NCBI RefSeq assembly: GCF_030247195.1
Contig: NC_080670.1
Coordinates: forward strand, 37,539,934 to 37,603,933
Length of the DNA stretch: 64,000 nt
DNA from: Topomyia yanbarensis
Taxonomy: Eukaryota > Arthropoda > Insecta > Diptera > Culicidae
Direction: 5' to 3'
In this document: positions 11,655 to 21,430 of the stretch, piece by piece
Position numbering within the stretch: position 1 is the stretch's first letter
Layout: every line of letters starts with the position of its first letter
Program-made: the position numbers and the translations under genes
The notes under the pieces: model-generated
Databases searched by the model: none
Seen by the model: only the letters and a program-made list of their open reading frames with translations
Told to the model about the DNA's origin: nothing

Positions 11655-12202
11655 ATGGTCGCAGTGGAATCAAGGCTCTACAACTAAAAAAAACTGTTTT
11701 TTTTTTTGTTCGCTTTCCTCTGGCTCGGACAGAAGCAGGAGCACACTAAGTATCGTGACCAGGTATCTGCTACGCCGCCATGATTTCTATGCCAACATCT
11801 AAAACGTCACGTTAGGGTCGATCCACAATAAACAGAATCAATTTCATTCGACACAATTTTGTGATACTAGAGTTCGTTTAATTTGTTGGGCAATCATGGT
11901 AAAAAGCTTTGTTATTCGCCGACATGTCTAAAACAACACTTTTCATCAATTGGCGGTGCAAAATTTAAACTTTTTAACAAACATCTAATGATTGAGGCAT
12001 GCCGTGCCGTGTCTGAATAGTGACGGTCGAGCTTCGATCAAAACGGGCAGAACAATTTGAACTGTCAGTGGGGCCCATAATTTGTGTGCCCGCTGAGATG
12101 TTGACTTATGTCAGTTCAATACAAATGGGATAGGGGTGCCATATACGTGATCGTGACCGATGCGTTTGATGGTTGAAAATAGCTTCGTTTAATTTCTCTC
12201 TC
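11655..12202. other. LINE tail, then intergenic
   Basis: The first 35-40 bases look like the resumed 3' UTR of the LINE remnant, ending in A-rich sequence at about 11686-11693, with a T-rich run after it. The remainder has no supported gene. It is the distal upstream flank of the host gene. Confidence 0.4.
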
Positions 12203-12600
12203 GTGGCTTTCGAAACATAAAAATAAAAATTTAATTCCGACGCAAAATTTTAATTTCCCGAATTCCGACGTCAGAATTCCGACGTCGGATTTCGGACGTC
12301 GACTTTTCGGCGTCGGATTTCGGTTTGGAATTTTTAGACGTTTTCATAAATATAAATTTGGTTTAGAAAATTCGCCACGAGAGAAAGGCTTTCGAAATAT
12401 AAAAATAAAAATTTAATTCCGACGCAACATTTTCATTTCCAGAATTCCGAATTTTTAGACGTTTTCATAAATACGATTTCATTAGTTAAATTTGGTTTAG
12501 AAATTCCGTTTAATTTCTCTATCGTGGCTTTCGAAATATAAAAATAAAAATTCAATTCCGACGTCAAATTTTCATTTCCAGAATTCAGATCAAACATATT
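12203..12600 (+). repeat. Minisatellite, three units of 140-185 bp
   Basis: The phrase GTGGCTTTCGAAA(C/T)ATAAAAA starts near 12203, near 12388 (without the leading GTG) and near 12526. Each is followed by AATTCCGACG and, in the first two, TTTTTAGACGTTTTCATAAA. The first unit carries an expanded block of GACGTCGGA/AATTCCGACGT palindromes. A single diverged unit sits at 3451-3575. The array lies about 0.9 kb upstream of the host gene start codon. Confidence 0.8.
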
Positions 12601-13510
12601 CAGTTGGTTTGACCCAGAAATACGTTTAGCGAAGATTCAGTTTTGCAAGCCATACTGGCAACCCGGTTCGTAGTAACAATAAGGAAAAGCGTAAATCGAG
12701 AAAAACAACCGCCAAAACACCAAATATCATCAGCACTGAACCTCATCGGTAGCCTCATAATCCGACATCACCGCCATCATCACCATCATCATGCCCGTGC
12801 TCTGCACCCAAATCATCGTAATCATCAGCATAGCATAGTATTTTATGTAGTAGTATTACTTGTTGTTGTTGTTGTTGCTATTCATTCTGTTTTTCGGTGG
12901 GCTTCGTTGCGGGCTGTGGCAGACACACCGCGAAATGGATACACTAGACTCCACCGAAATAAGGAAAAAAAACCGCCACTCCACTGAACCTGAGCACACC
13001 GCAGCACCGTCAGCGGCGGAGAGGTTGGGAATCGAAAGCCACACTATCATTAAAGACCGCGAAAAAAAGCCCACAGCCACCGCATTTGAATATACACCGG
13101 AGGCCGAGGCAGCGAAGCGCACAGTTCTCTCGGTTGACTTTGGCAAGCCCCATTCACATTCCGGCAACCGGGCGGCTCGCCAACGGGGTTCAAATCTGAT
13201 CGTGAGTGAGGCGGAAAACAGAACGCTAACAGCATTGTCGACATATTTTGGTTTAGTCGGCGAGGCTCTGGACGGTAGGAGAGTGCATCTTATGCGCGAT
13301 CTGATACAGGTCACTGGAAACGGTGAGAACTGACCACTTGCAAAGCGAGAAGAGTTTAAACCAAAAAGGTGAACAATAAACTGAACAACTGTTGTCTAGT
13401 GGCCATAGCAAATTCCTAACAAGCGGCGATTCCCGAAAGACGTGAAAGGGTGAAATTAGTGTAGTATCGCCGTAGTGTGAAAAGTGCGTTGGTGCCAAAC
13501 AGCTGCAATT
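12601..13510 (+). promoter_or_regulatory. Upstream region / probable 5' UTR of host gene
   Basis: GC content rises here relative to the surroundings, and the sequence is free of recognisable transposons. It contains CAT-rich (12768-12795) and TTG-rich (12859-12880) simple runs. A GATTCAGTTTTG initiator-like match lies at about 12635, but no correctly spaced TATA or downstream element supports it, so no start site is called. Open frames across 12643-13333 show no domain and are read as UTR or upstream sequence. Confidence 0.4.
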
Positions 13511-14066
13511 ATGTACCTGTCCGGGAGATGTCATATGTCGTTTGTGTTTGCCTGCCTGTGTCTACTGCTGCTCAAAGCAACAGTCCGAGGTCACGCAATT
13601 CCTGACGTATCGCAGCGTAGTTCCGATGACAGTTCGGCACTGACCCTTGTGCAGCCACCCCTTCTGCAGTCAAGCGATAGTGAAACCACGAAACTAAGTG
13701 CCAGTGAACTTTACAACCGACTTCAGCCCCAACCGCGGAGACTGAATCTAGATCGATTGGATTCGCGGTCGGAACCGAGTGCGAGTGACATGATCAAGGG
13801 CAGACGGTGGAAATTGCAAAAAATTACCCCACCGGGCCGTGGTCGGGTCAACAATCGGTCATTCAATTCGTTCAATGAGATGGAAAGCGATGAATATGAG
13901 GACGAGCCAAAGCAGCAGCAGGACACCGCCCTGCAGGTACGCAGGGATTTCCGGGTATCGGATCCGGATGAAGCGAATGAGACGGATAGTATCACGGATC
14001 TGGTGGCACGGGCAGCGAGATCTTCCGATGTTGAGGACTACTTCTATAGATATGTAATGGATACTG
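13511..14066 (+). CDS. Exon 1 of a secreted/membrane protein gene (Osiris-like)
   Basis: Translation starts at ATG 13511; the longer upstream frame has only a GTG at 13484, unlikely in an animal gene. The first 30 residues form a signal peptide with a hydrophobic core (SFVFACLCLLLLKA) and likely cleavage near VRGHA. The next 155 residues are hydrophilic and probably disordered: serine-rich, basic (KGRRWKLQKITPPGRGRVNN), then acidic and glutamine-rich. The exon ends at a strong donor, CTG|GTAAGT (14066/14067), in phase 1. The matching acceptor is 12 kb downstream at 26145. Exon 2 adds 85 residues (its first codon is split by the intron), giving a predicted 270-aa protein. The signal peptide, charged middle and hydrophobic C-terminal segment resemble the Osiris/DUF1676 family of cuticle-associated insect proteins, but the typical C-terminal tyrosine motif is not seen. 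Function is not established. Further small internal exons cannot be excluded. Confidence 0.75.
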
Positions 14067-14480
14067 GTAAGTCAGTGTTACTTTGTTTTTGATTTTAGTA
14101 GCGGCACAGAACGGTAAGCGTAAATCTAAAGGTGCGGTTTCCTTTGCTTCTGGTTAAAATATTGTTTCAAATGTTGTTCGATGCTAAGTATAAATACTTA
14201 CCACTGGCGGTGTTAAATATATATTTTAATACAATAAAAAAACAGTGAACATTTTTCTGAACATCATTCTATCATTCAAATAGACGGTTTTACAGTATTG
14301 GCGTTATTAATAGTGTGAAGTGTGAAATTAAAAAAAAATCTACAGGATTGTGCAACGTTTTGAGCAGATTTAGTATGGTATGAAAATTGAGAAAATTAGA
14401 AGAAAATTTGAGGTTATATTACCAAAATATAAATCATTTGCACAGAAAATAAAGGTGAAGTTAATATATGGTAATTTTAA

Positions 14481-14998
14481 CCCATTCATGGCCATATTGT
14501 TTGTGGACAACAACTTTTTTAAACAGCTATAACTTTTGATTAAGGCAAAATTTGCCCACAAAAAAATAAGGCTAATAAATGTGACTATTGCCTTTCATTT
14601 GAGTATTAATAGTTTCAAGGACCAGCTCTAGAACTCAAGTTCTTGCAGTTAGTCTGATTGGATTTCGAGGGAGCAGTGCTACCAGGAACAGTTTACGTTG
14701 GCGACGGAAAATGAATTGTTCATATATCTTCGTGAAGCTGCAATATCATTGAAAATTGATAAAACTTATCAATTTAGATTGTCTTTGGCTACATTTTCCA
14801 CGCAATTGGACTATTGTAAATATGCTAGGAGAATTGTATTGAGCATTGGAAGGTAAAAATTAAGCAGCTTCTAGCACTGCGACATAAGCACCTATCTTTA
14901 AGAAAAAAGGCTTTTCGTGTTTCTTGACCCCACCGTTTTCAAAAAAAAAATAGTTTTGAAACCCTACATGCACGAGAAAAAAGTTGGGCTTGAAAGCG
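14481..14998. mobile_element. 518-bp TTAA MITE, copy 1
   Basis: TTAA at 14477-14480 and 14999-15002 flanks termini CCCATTCATGGCCATATTG and, inverted, CGCTTTCAAGCCCAACTTTT. An identically sized copy in opposite orientation lies at 62849-63366. The shared interior includes GATTGGATT next to a GCAGTGCTACCAGG-like block, AATTGATAA(A/G) and TGACCCCACCGTTTTC. The TTAA target and CCC-type terminus suggest a piggyBac-like non-autonomous family. Confidence 0.85.
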
Positions 14999-15002
14999 TT
15001 AA

Positions 15003-15539
15003 CAAAGCTAAACAAAACATATTACACAACTTTCATGAACAAATGAGCATTCCAACAAAATATCTGACCACCTTGCAAAATTTTGCCCTCTGTTTCAGTA
15101 GATGTTACAGCCGACTCTTAGCGTGCAGGACAATTGCATGGCTAATACTACGATGCTAATGATATTGAGGCCATACAATGGTTGCCTTGTGAGACCAGCG
15201 TAATATTCTCTGTACACTGTGAGACCACAACAAAGCCCCCCCCCCCTTTCATATCAAGTTGCTACAAAATTTTAAAAATTGAGTTTTAAACTAATTTTGG
15301 GATGCTGAGCCCATTTCAGCTATCAGTTTTAAAATTCTTTAGTTCTTGTTTTTGACTATTGTTATGTAAACCCATTTGAAGGCGTTGGTCGTTATAGGGT
15401 TGATATACACGTTAGCACGGTCAATGATTGACAAAACTACTAAAAATCTAAGATTTTTCGGTAATATGATGTTGGTTAGGTTGCTCTAGTCCTGGTGAGT
15501 CTTTTATATGCTGATTCCGTGAACCATTTAGCTCCTGTT
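15003..15539. other. Intronic, nothing recognised
   Basis: AT-rich intron sequence with a C-run at about 15236-15247 and no supported element. Confidence 0.45.
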
Positions 15540-16140
15540 TCCGTGAGTCATTCAGCAGTCAGTCTTATTGCGATCTGCTCGGATAGTTTCTGGCGGTGAA
15601 CTCACCCTGCTCCGACTAAGAGTTCTCCGATGTAGGAATTTCTGTCGACACCGATAATCGCTTCCGGTTATGTAGCTCCCAGCTATATCGAGATCTACTT
15701 GGATAGTATCCAGCGACTGAGAGCTCCCCGGCAGCGGAATTTCTCTCGGTACCGATGTCTGTTTCGTGTGCCAATTTTCTCCCATTTTTGTCATGATATA
15801 GTCGGATAGCTCACGGCGGTGAATCTATCCTACTGTGAATTCCCCGTCCGGAGATTTCTCTCGATACCGATGATCGTTTCCGTGAGCTATTTAGCCAATC
15901 TACTCGATCTAGTCCCCTGCGGTGCACCTAGCCTACTCAACGGGCCAGCTAGTAGCTACTTAGGTTTGTCCAACGATTCCGTATCTTATGGTTCACTGGC
16001 GCTCCAACGACCCACTGACGGCTATTCGATGCGATCTACTCGTTCTAATCCCCCGGCGGTGGATTGGTGGTTTTTTGGGCCCCCGACCCCGCTGCTACGT
16101 CTCGTATCACTCAACTGGTCCCTGGCGGTGGAACTAGTCT
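15540..16140. repeat. Degenerate tandem repeat (units about 110-120 bp)
   Basis: Phrases of the type CGATCTACTCGGATAGT, GGCGGTGAA(C/T), GGAATTTCTCTCGGTACCGA and GTTTCCGTGAGC recur in order about five times. On the minus strand the array directly follows the R1-like coding remnant at 16180-16510, so it is best read as that LINE's repeated 3' UTR. Units are strongly diverged, and boundaries are approximate. Confidence 0.6.
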
Positions 16141-16179
16141 ACGCCGCGGCGGTGGAGAATTCTCGGCGGCGGAATTCCT

Positions 16180-16510
16180 CTCTTGAAATCCGATTTGTGG
16201 TTTCACGACAACTTTGTTGGTCCCTTCGCCACTTTCTCTTCAGCTTGGAGAGTTTACTCGTAAACCACTCTGTTGACAGCATCCCAGATATTCTCGTCTT
16301 GGCACAACTCTTCGACGATATTGTCAATTGTCACAGTGGGCATACCCCTTCGAACCTAGGGCTTTCGAAGACCCCCGTGATCCAGTGTCTCTTGCACGTT
16401 CACACACTCCGGGCAAAGGGGCCACGAGCAATTTCCAAACCGATGCAGGTACTTCCGGAAGCAGCTTGGACAAAAACTGTTTCAAAGGAAAGTTCATGCT
16501 TCCTATGCAC
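16180..16510 (-). pseudogene. R1-like LINE remnant: C-terminal zinc region
   Basis: Read on the minus strand, one frame gives CFRKYLHRFGNC, then CPECVNVQETLDH, and later a segment like IVEELCQDENIWDAVNRVV. The larger R1-like copy (17904-19079) has CFRQYLHRFGHAEVPACPDC, then ETAEH, and later LIQRMCQAVKKWNAV in the same order. This is therefore a decayed fragment of the same or a close family, with several stops. Only the C-terminal knuckle and tail survive; there is no reverse transcriptase. Confidence 0.7.
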
Positions 16511-16689
16511 CTAAGCCGGCACATTTGGGAGCAGTCAATGGGTTGACCTTCCTTTCCATGCGTTGTCCCACTCTTGCTACCGCTGAGCCAACGAGGGGCG
16601 CTGTTGAGCTTGTGCGATATGTGTTGGAGTAAATCCTCGACACACACCCCTGTCAAAATCCAGAACATCTATTAAAAAAAGGCTTGGAT

Positions 16690-17007
16690 TAGGTTTCTAT
16701 ATGAGAGGGAAAAATAAGTACTCCTACACTGCCCATGATCGCATATTTGTTCCGTTTTCTATGGGATTTCCTATCATTATGGGACTGATTAGCGATCATG
16801 GGCAGTACAGATAAATGAAAAATTCCGATGTGACCGTACTAACCAACCTCCTGAACCGATGGTCAGATCGGGATGAAATTCAATAGCAATCAATTGAAGT
16901 ATTGCATCAATCGTTTCTAATTTGAAATATGATGAAAATGGGTTAAAAATTTTATGAGGAATAAGTGTGAAATTCACTTTGAACATTGACAAGTTCTCCG
17001 GGGCATC
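16690..17007 (+). repeat. Unclassified interspersed repeat, copy B (left part)
   Basis: The blocks CGTACTAACCAACCTCCTGA, TGAAATTCAATAGCAATCAA, AAAATGGGTTAA, GGAATAAGTGTGA and TTCTCCGGGGCATC match the order in copy D (22640-22835). The copy stops at 17007, where the poly(A) of an antisense LINE begins, and appears to resume beyond that LINE at about 20066. Confidence 0.75.
16729..16805. mobile_element. 77-bp MITE, TSD TACA
   Basis: Perfect 14-bp inverted ends, CTGCCCATGATCGC and GCGATCATGGGCAG, are flanked by TACA on both sides (16725-16728 and 16806-16809). This very small element has inserted into interspersed-repeat copy B. The superfamily is not assigned. Confidence 0.8.
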
Positions 17008-17249
17008 TTTTTTTTTACAATAGAGAAGACGTTTACGTACTATCCCAGTACACGTGCTATTAGCAGTTGCCAAGCTACCACACGGGATGCACTGGGGGCG
17101 AGTCGGGCTCGAATGGTGACGCTGCCATTAATACCGTCTAAACTCCATTGGGCTCCGCCATCGTTCCCCCCAGGGACTACCTCTCGGTATTACTTCTGGG
17201 GGGATGGCTGTACTTGATGTACTCATTCACTCTCGCTCACGCGTTCATA

Positions 17250-17660
17250 CGTCCTGTATGAGGCTTACTTGGGTGCTCTCTCTATCGCACCTTGATTCAC
17301 TCTCAAACACTCCCACATGAAGCTGACTTTTGTGCTCACCTTACTCATTCCTTGCTAGGCTTACTTTTGTACTCGCCTCTAACATACCATGTGAGGCTGA
17401 CTTGGATGCTCACCCTATCACCTGGTTCACTCTCGATCGTACCACTCTATTATACCCCTGTCGCTCCCCCTGGCATCCCATGTGGGACATTTTTCTTAGG
17501 CACCACTTCTGACATACCATGCGAGGCTTACTTGGGTACTCACCGTTTTCATACCTTGTGAGGCTGACTTTTGTGCTCACCTCTACCATACCATGTGAGG
17601 CTGACTTTTGTGTTCACCTTTAACATACCGTGTGAGACTGACTTGGATGCTCACCCTTTC
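17250..17660. repeat. Tandem repeat (about 37-45 bp) in the LINE 3' UTR
   Basis: The phrase ATACCATGTGAGGCTGACTT followed by (GGA/TTG)TGCTCACC recurs at irregular spacing; for example, two starts are 37 bp apart at 17587 and 17624. Diverged copies extend leftward to about 17250. The array lies entirely in the 3' UTR of the antisense R1-like LINE. Confidence 0.75.
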
Positions 17661-17903
17661 ACTCCTCTGCCATGCCACGAGGCATCGATAGCTAAGTCCC
17701 AACATACTACACTACGACCCTCCCATCTTGGCATGCAGCAGTCCACATATACTCCTATACACTCGCTCTTCTGCCTTGCTTCGGGGTGGCTGGGTTTACC
17801 CTTTACGCGGTTGCCAGTCGCTGCGCCAAACCTGCCTCGGCATGAACAGACCATTCACTCCTTTTTTTTGCGCTTGGCCTTTTTTGCTCCAACTAACCAA
17901 TCA

Positions 17904-20063
17904 CTAGTTAGTCATGCCCGTCGTCTGTTGCTCGGTGCGCCAAATTACCTGTAGCCTACAGACAATCTGGGTGGTTGCAGTCGAGACTGCATTCCACTTC
18001 TTCACCGCTTGACACATCCGCTGAATAAGGGTATCAGGAGTTGTGTCCCAGCCACAGACGTCAAGCATTGCTCTTCTTTCGACGTCGAAACGAGGACATA
18101 CGAACAGTATGTGTTCGGCAGTTTCGTCTACACCTGGGCAGTCAGGGCAGGCTGGGACCTCCGCGTGGCCGAACCTGTGGAGGTACTGTCGGAAACAGCC
18201 ATGGCCTGACAGGAATTGTGTCAGGTGTAAGTGAACTTTCGCATGGGGTCTTCCCACCCAGCTCGATATGCTAGGTATCAGCCGGTGGGTCCACCTACCT
18301 TTCGAGGAGTTATCCCACTCACGCTGCCATCTGGCGACCGAGGTCACCCTGGTGCGCTCGCCGGCTCCTCTATTTCCACGTAGCTCGAAGCACTCCTCAT
18401 CTTCCCGAATGACCAGCCCGACTGGCATCATGCTCGCTATCACGCAGGATGCATCGTGTGATACCGGGCGGTAGGCAGATATCACTCTGAGGCACATCAC
18501 GCGGTAGGTGCTCTCCAGTTTCTGTAGGTAACTGGTTACCCTCAGTGCTCTTGACCATGACGGGCCGCCATACCTGAGGATAGATACGGCAACGCCTGCC
18601 AGTAACCTACGTCTACTGGCGCACACCTTTGAGCTGTTGGACATCATTCTCGATAGTGCCGCAACAGCATTCGACGCTCTCTTGCATGTGTAGTCGACGT
18701 GGCTGCCGAAGGTCAGCTTGTCGTCTATAATGACTCCGAGAGACTTCAGACTCCGCTGCGAGGTGATCACGACTTCTCCCACATGGATAACTGCATGTTG
18801 TGCCGACTTGCGGTTGTTGACGATAGCTACCTCCGTCTTATGATGAGCGAGCTCCAGGCCTCTCGCGCTCATCCATTCCTCCACCGTGCTGATCGCGTGT
18901 TCTGCGGTTAGTTCTACCTCAGGAATTGACTCCCCGTAGACCTCCAAGGTTACGTCGTCGGCAAAGCCGACGATCTTGACCCCAGGAGGGAACTTCAGTC
19001 TCAGAACCCCGTCATAGATGAGGTTCCATAGCACCGGGCCTAGGATCGAGCCCTGCGGGACTCCGCCGGTAATCGGCACCCGTCTCGTATAGCAGTACGC
19101 GGTTCTGGAAGTAGCTTTCCAGGATCCGGTTCAGACCCACCGGTAGGCTAAGCCGGTGTAACGAGAGCGCGATGGCATCCCAGCTTGCGCTGTTGAATGC
19201 GTTCTTCACGTCAAGTGTCACTAACGCACAGTATCGAATGCCTCGCCTTTTTCGTTGGATCGCTATCTCGTCAGTCTTTATCACTGAGTTGATAGCGTCC
19301 ACTGTGGACTTACCCTTCCGAAAGCCAAACTGGTTGCTTGACAGACCGTCCGTACCTTCTGCGTACGGGGTTAGCCTGTTGAGGATGATCCTCTCAAGCA
19401 GTTTGCCAGTCGTGTCGATCAGACAGATTGGTCTGTACGCCGATGGGTCGCCTGGCGGCTTCCCGGGCTTCAGCAACAGCATCAAGTTATGCCTTTTCCA
19501 TCTATCGGGGAAACGGCACTCGTCAAGACATCTCTGCATAGCTAGCCTGAACATGTTCGGGTTCGCTATGATCGCTGCCTTGAGAGCGCTGTTTGGAACT
19601 CCATCGGGCCTGGAGCTTTGTTCATTGCTAGGAAATTAGCTACTGCGAGTAGTTCTTCATTCGTCACCGGAGCCACCATTTCGACCGTGCCCGCACTGTC
19701 TCGTAGTGCAGGTGGCCAGGGGCTTGTGGCTCGAGACGGGAAGAGTACTTCGACAATCGTCGCCAACCGGTCCGGAGACCTTTCTGGGGGTAAAGAGCCC
19801 CCTTTGGTCTTGGCCATCACGATTCTGTAGGCGTCACCACACGGATTCACTTTGGCACTCTCACACAGGTTGTCGAAACACGCTCTCTTGCTGCTTTTAA
19901 TGACCTTGTTAAGGGCCAATTTCCCAGCTCGAAACACTTCACGGCGGTTCTCTCTTGCATCCTCGGTGCGAGCTCTTTGCATCCTATGTCTAGCTCTGAG
20001 ACAGGCTGATCGTAGAGCTGCAATCTCAGCTCCATTGTGGTCAAAGCGGCTAGGGACCTGCAA
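17904..20063 (-). pseudogene. R1-like LINE ORF2: reverse transcriptase and C-terminal zinc region
   Basis: Three overlapping frames read in order. 20063-19566 is the linker before the reverse transcriptase, ending in NKAPGP. 19554-19012 has LLLKPGKPPGDPSAYRPICL, QFGFRKGKSTVDAI and LVTLDVKNAFNSASW. 19079-17904 has GVPQGSILGPVLWNLIYDG, the catalytic VGFADDVTLEV, the thumb region, and a C-terminal CFRQYLHRFG...CPDC...H...C knuckle, with stop at 17904. Two frameshifts separate the frames (near 19610 and 19080). The catalytic FADD is intact. About 720 codons are present; R1-clade ORF2s are usually near 1000, and the apurinic-type endonuclease is gone. RNase H is absent, as expected for R1. Clade call is by motif resemblance. 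Confidence 0.88.
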
Positions 20064-20099
20064 AAGTAAGTAATTTAATCTAATAATTCAATTTTTGGT

Positions 20100-20475
20100 C
20101 TTTTGACTAAAGTGCCAATACCTTATTTAGGACTGGTGGTACCTAACGGGGAAAACCGATCGGAAATGGTGCGTGAAGCTAAGCAATCATCCCCCCAGAG
20201 ACGAGACTCGAACTCGCAACCTTTGAGACTCCGGCCCAATGCACTAACCCTTATGCTATCCTTGCGAATGGTGACATCCCAGAAAGAACGTATGGTTAAC
20301 CCACTAGCGACGATGATCGTATCCTGCCTGCAAAGCGCAAATCAACATTGGGCCGGAATCTCATAGGTTGCGAGTTCGAGTCTCGCCTTTGGGGGGAATT
20401 TTTTCACATGATTGCTCAGCTTCACTTACCATTTCCGATCGGTTTTCCCCGTTGGGTACCACCAGTCCTATGTAA
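20100..20475. mobile_element. Inverted pair of tRNA-derived SINEs (foldback)
   Basis: The two arms are inverted copies. The minus-strand arm contains GGATAGCATAAGGGTTAGTG (A-box-like) and AGGTTGCGAGTTCGAGTC (B-box-like), then a unique tail (CGATCGGTTTTCCCCGTTAG, TACCACCAGTCC). The plus-strand arm contains TTGCGAGTTCGAGTCTCGCC and the same tail. Both arms point outward from a centre near 20270-20290. The A box of the plus arm is degenerate. GTAATTTAAT occurs on both outer flanks and may be the target duplication. It resembles a tRNA but is not a functional tRNA gene: no acceptor stem closes. Confidence 0.75.
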
Positions 20476-20830
20476 TTTAATACTCTTTCTAATAACTTTT
20501 GCATCATTTAGATATCATGGTGGTACCAGATTATATGTGCATTTACTATATGACCGCACTTCTCTAGCATTAACTCCAGAACCGAATGTCGGATCAGAAT
20601 TAAATTCAGTGGCAATCTGTGCTTTTCCTTTGAAACTAAGGTTGAGAAAATTGGTTCGGTCAAATCCGAGGAACCAATGCACGATTGTTGGTAACATACA
20701 CAGTATTACGCACACATGCGCACATTTGCAATGCTCGACGGGGTGAGTCAAATGGTATAATAGTTTCGGCAATCCGGGCAGCTGTTAAAGAGTCGATTTT
20801 CAAAGTGAATGCATAACCTAAATTACTCAA
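20476..20830 (+). repeat. Unclassified interspersed repeat, copy B (right part)
   Basis: It continues the family order after the two insertions: TTTTGCATCATTTAGATATC, TAACTCCAGAACCGAATGTC, CCTTTGAAACTAAGGTTGAG, and ATGCTCGACGGGGTGAGTCA followed by CAAATGGTATAATAG. The CA-rich run is reduced to ACACACAGT-like sequence near 20700. It ends at about 20820 (GAATGCATAACC). Confidence 0.75.
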
Positions 20831-21058
20831 TGTGAATACTATGCCCTTCATTTAAGACACAGATTGTGAGAATCGACTCAGCAATGTATGAGGAACGGGT
20901 TTCGGAACGTAGCCATTTCTTCGGATCTTCCGGAATCATCAATGGTTCCCAAGGTGGTAACACAGATTGTGATTTGCAATTAGTGATCAGGGCCAACAAT
21001 TTTAAGCAATTTAGAACTCATTTCAATTAGCTGTGCATCATTTAGATATAATGATTAA

Positions 21059-21257
21059 GCCTCAAAAAGGCATGCTAAAATTGTGACTTCAAGAAAAAAC
21101 GCTCATAAGACCCAATGAAATCAAAAGCCTCTTTTTTGTCGTTTTATCAATGAGAGAATCGAAATCCCGAAAACGCTCGATCACTTGTATTACAAGTCCA
21201 TTGAAACTAGAGAACTGTAAATAGTCGGGCCTCTGAGAACCCTTGGTTTTTTGAGGG
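21059..21257. mobile_element. 199-bp piggyBac-like MITE
   Basis: The left flank is TTAA (21055-21058) and the right flank TAAA (21258-21261, one change from TTAA). Ends are GCCTCAAAAAGGCA and, inverted, CCCTCAAAAAACCAAGGGTT followed by CTCAGAGGCCCG. These match the CCCTCAAAAAGGCAACC...CTCAGAGGCCCGG end of the 2.3-kb element at 9354-11650, so it is an internally deleted derivative or relative. It interrupts another copy of the interspersed repeat. Confidence 0.75.
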
Positions 21258-21261
21258 TAAA

Positions 21262-21430
21262 ACCGGTTTATATTGGAATCTCGTATGCGTCCGCATAGTT
21301 CAAGCCGTAACACTGGAACCAGAACTCCGATTCCAATGAAATTTAATAGAAGTTAATAGGGATGCTGTAGCTTTCATTTGAAACTAAATTTGAAACAATC
21401 AAATAAGACATTTCTAAAAGGCAGATGTGA
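21262..21430 (+). repeat. Unclassified interspersed repeat, copy C (fragment)
   Basis: AACCGGTTTATATTGGAATC, CGTAACACTGGAACCAGAAC, TTTCATTTGAAACTAAATTT and neighbouring blocks follow the family order. The part left of the MITE (about 21025-21054, GCATCATTTAGATATAATGA) belongs to the same copy. Confidence 0.65.

Larger units (their letters stand above)
17008..20065 (-). mobile_element. R1-like LINE, 5'-truncated, antisense to host gene
   Basis: The 3' end is a nine-base poly(A) (T run at 17008-17016 on the plus strand). Upstream of it lie a long 3' UTR (17017-17903) and then the second-ORF coding region. The 5' end is near 20065, where the interspersed repeat resumes, so endonuclease and first ORF are missing. 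Insertion is into the GGGGCATC phrase of repeat copy B, apparently with loss of about 85 bp of that repeat compared with copy D. Confidence 0.8.

Noticed and set aside
12643..13333. Frames of 114-157 codons just upstream of the host gene
   Set aside because: They overlap on both strands and look like 5' UTR or upstream simple sequence. The signal-peptide exon begins at 13511.
13484..13510. Extended N-terminus of the host protein from 13484
   Set aside because: The extension starts with GTG; the first ATG at 13511 gives a proper signal peptide.
15819..16546. Open frame of about 231 codons on the plus strand
   Set aside because: It lies across a degenerate tandem repeat and the antisense of an R1-like remnant.
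17292..17954. Plus-strand frames with repeated PCEADL-type peptides
   Set aside because: Translation of tandem repeats in an antisense LINE 3' UTR.
20180..20400. Possible divergent tRNA gene pair
   Set aside because: No cloverleaf closes, and both heads continue into the same SINE tail.
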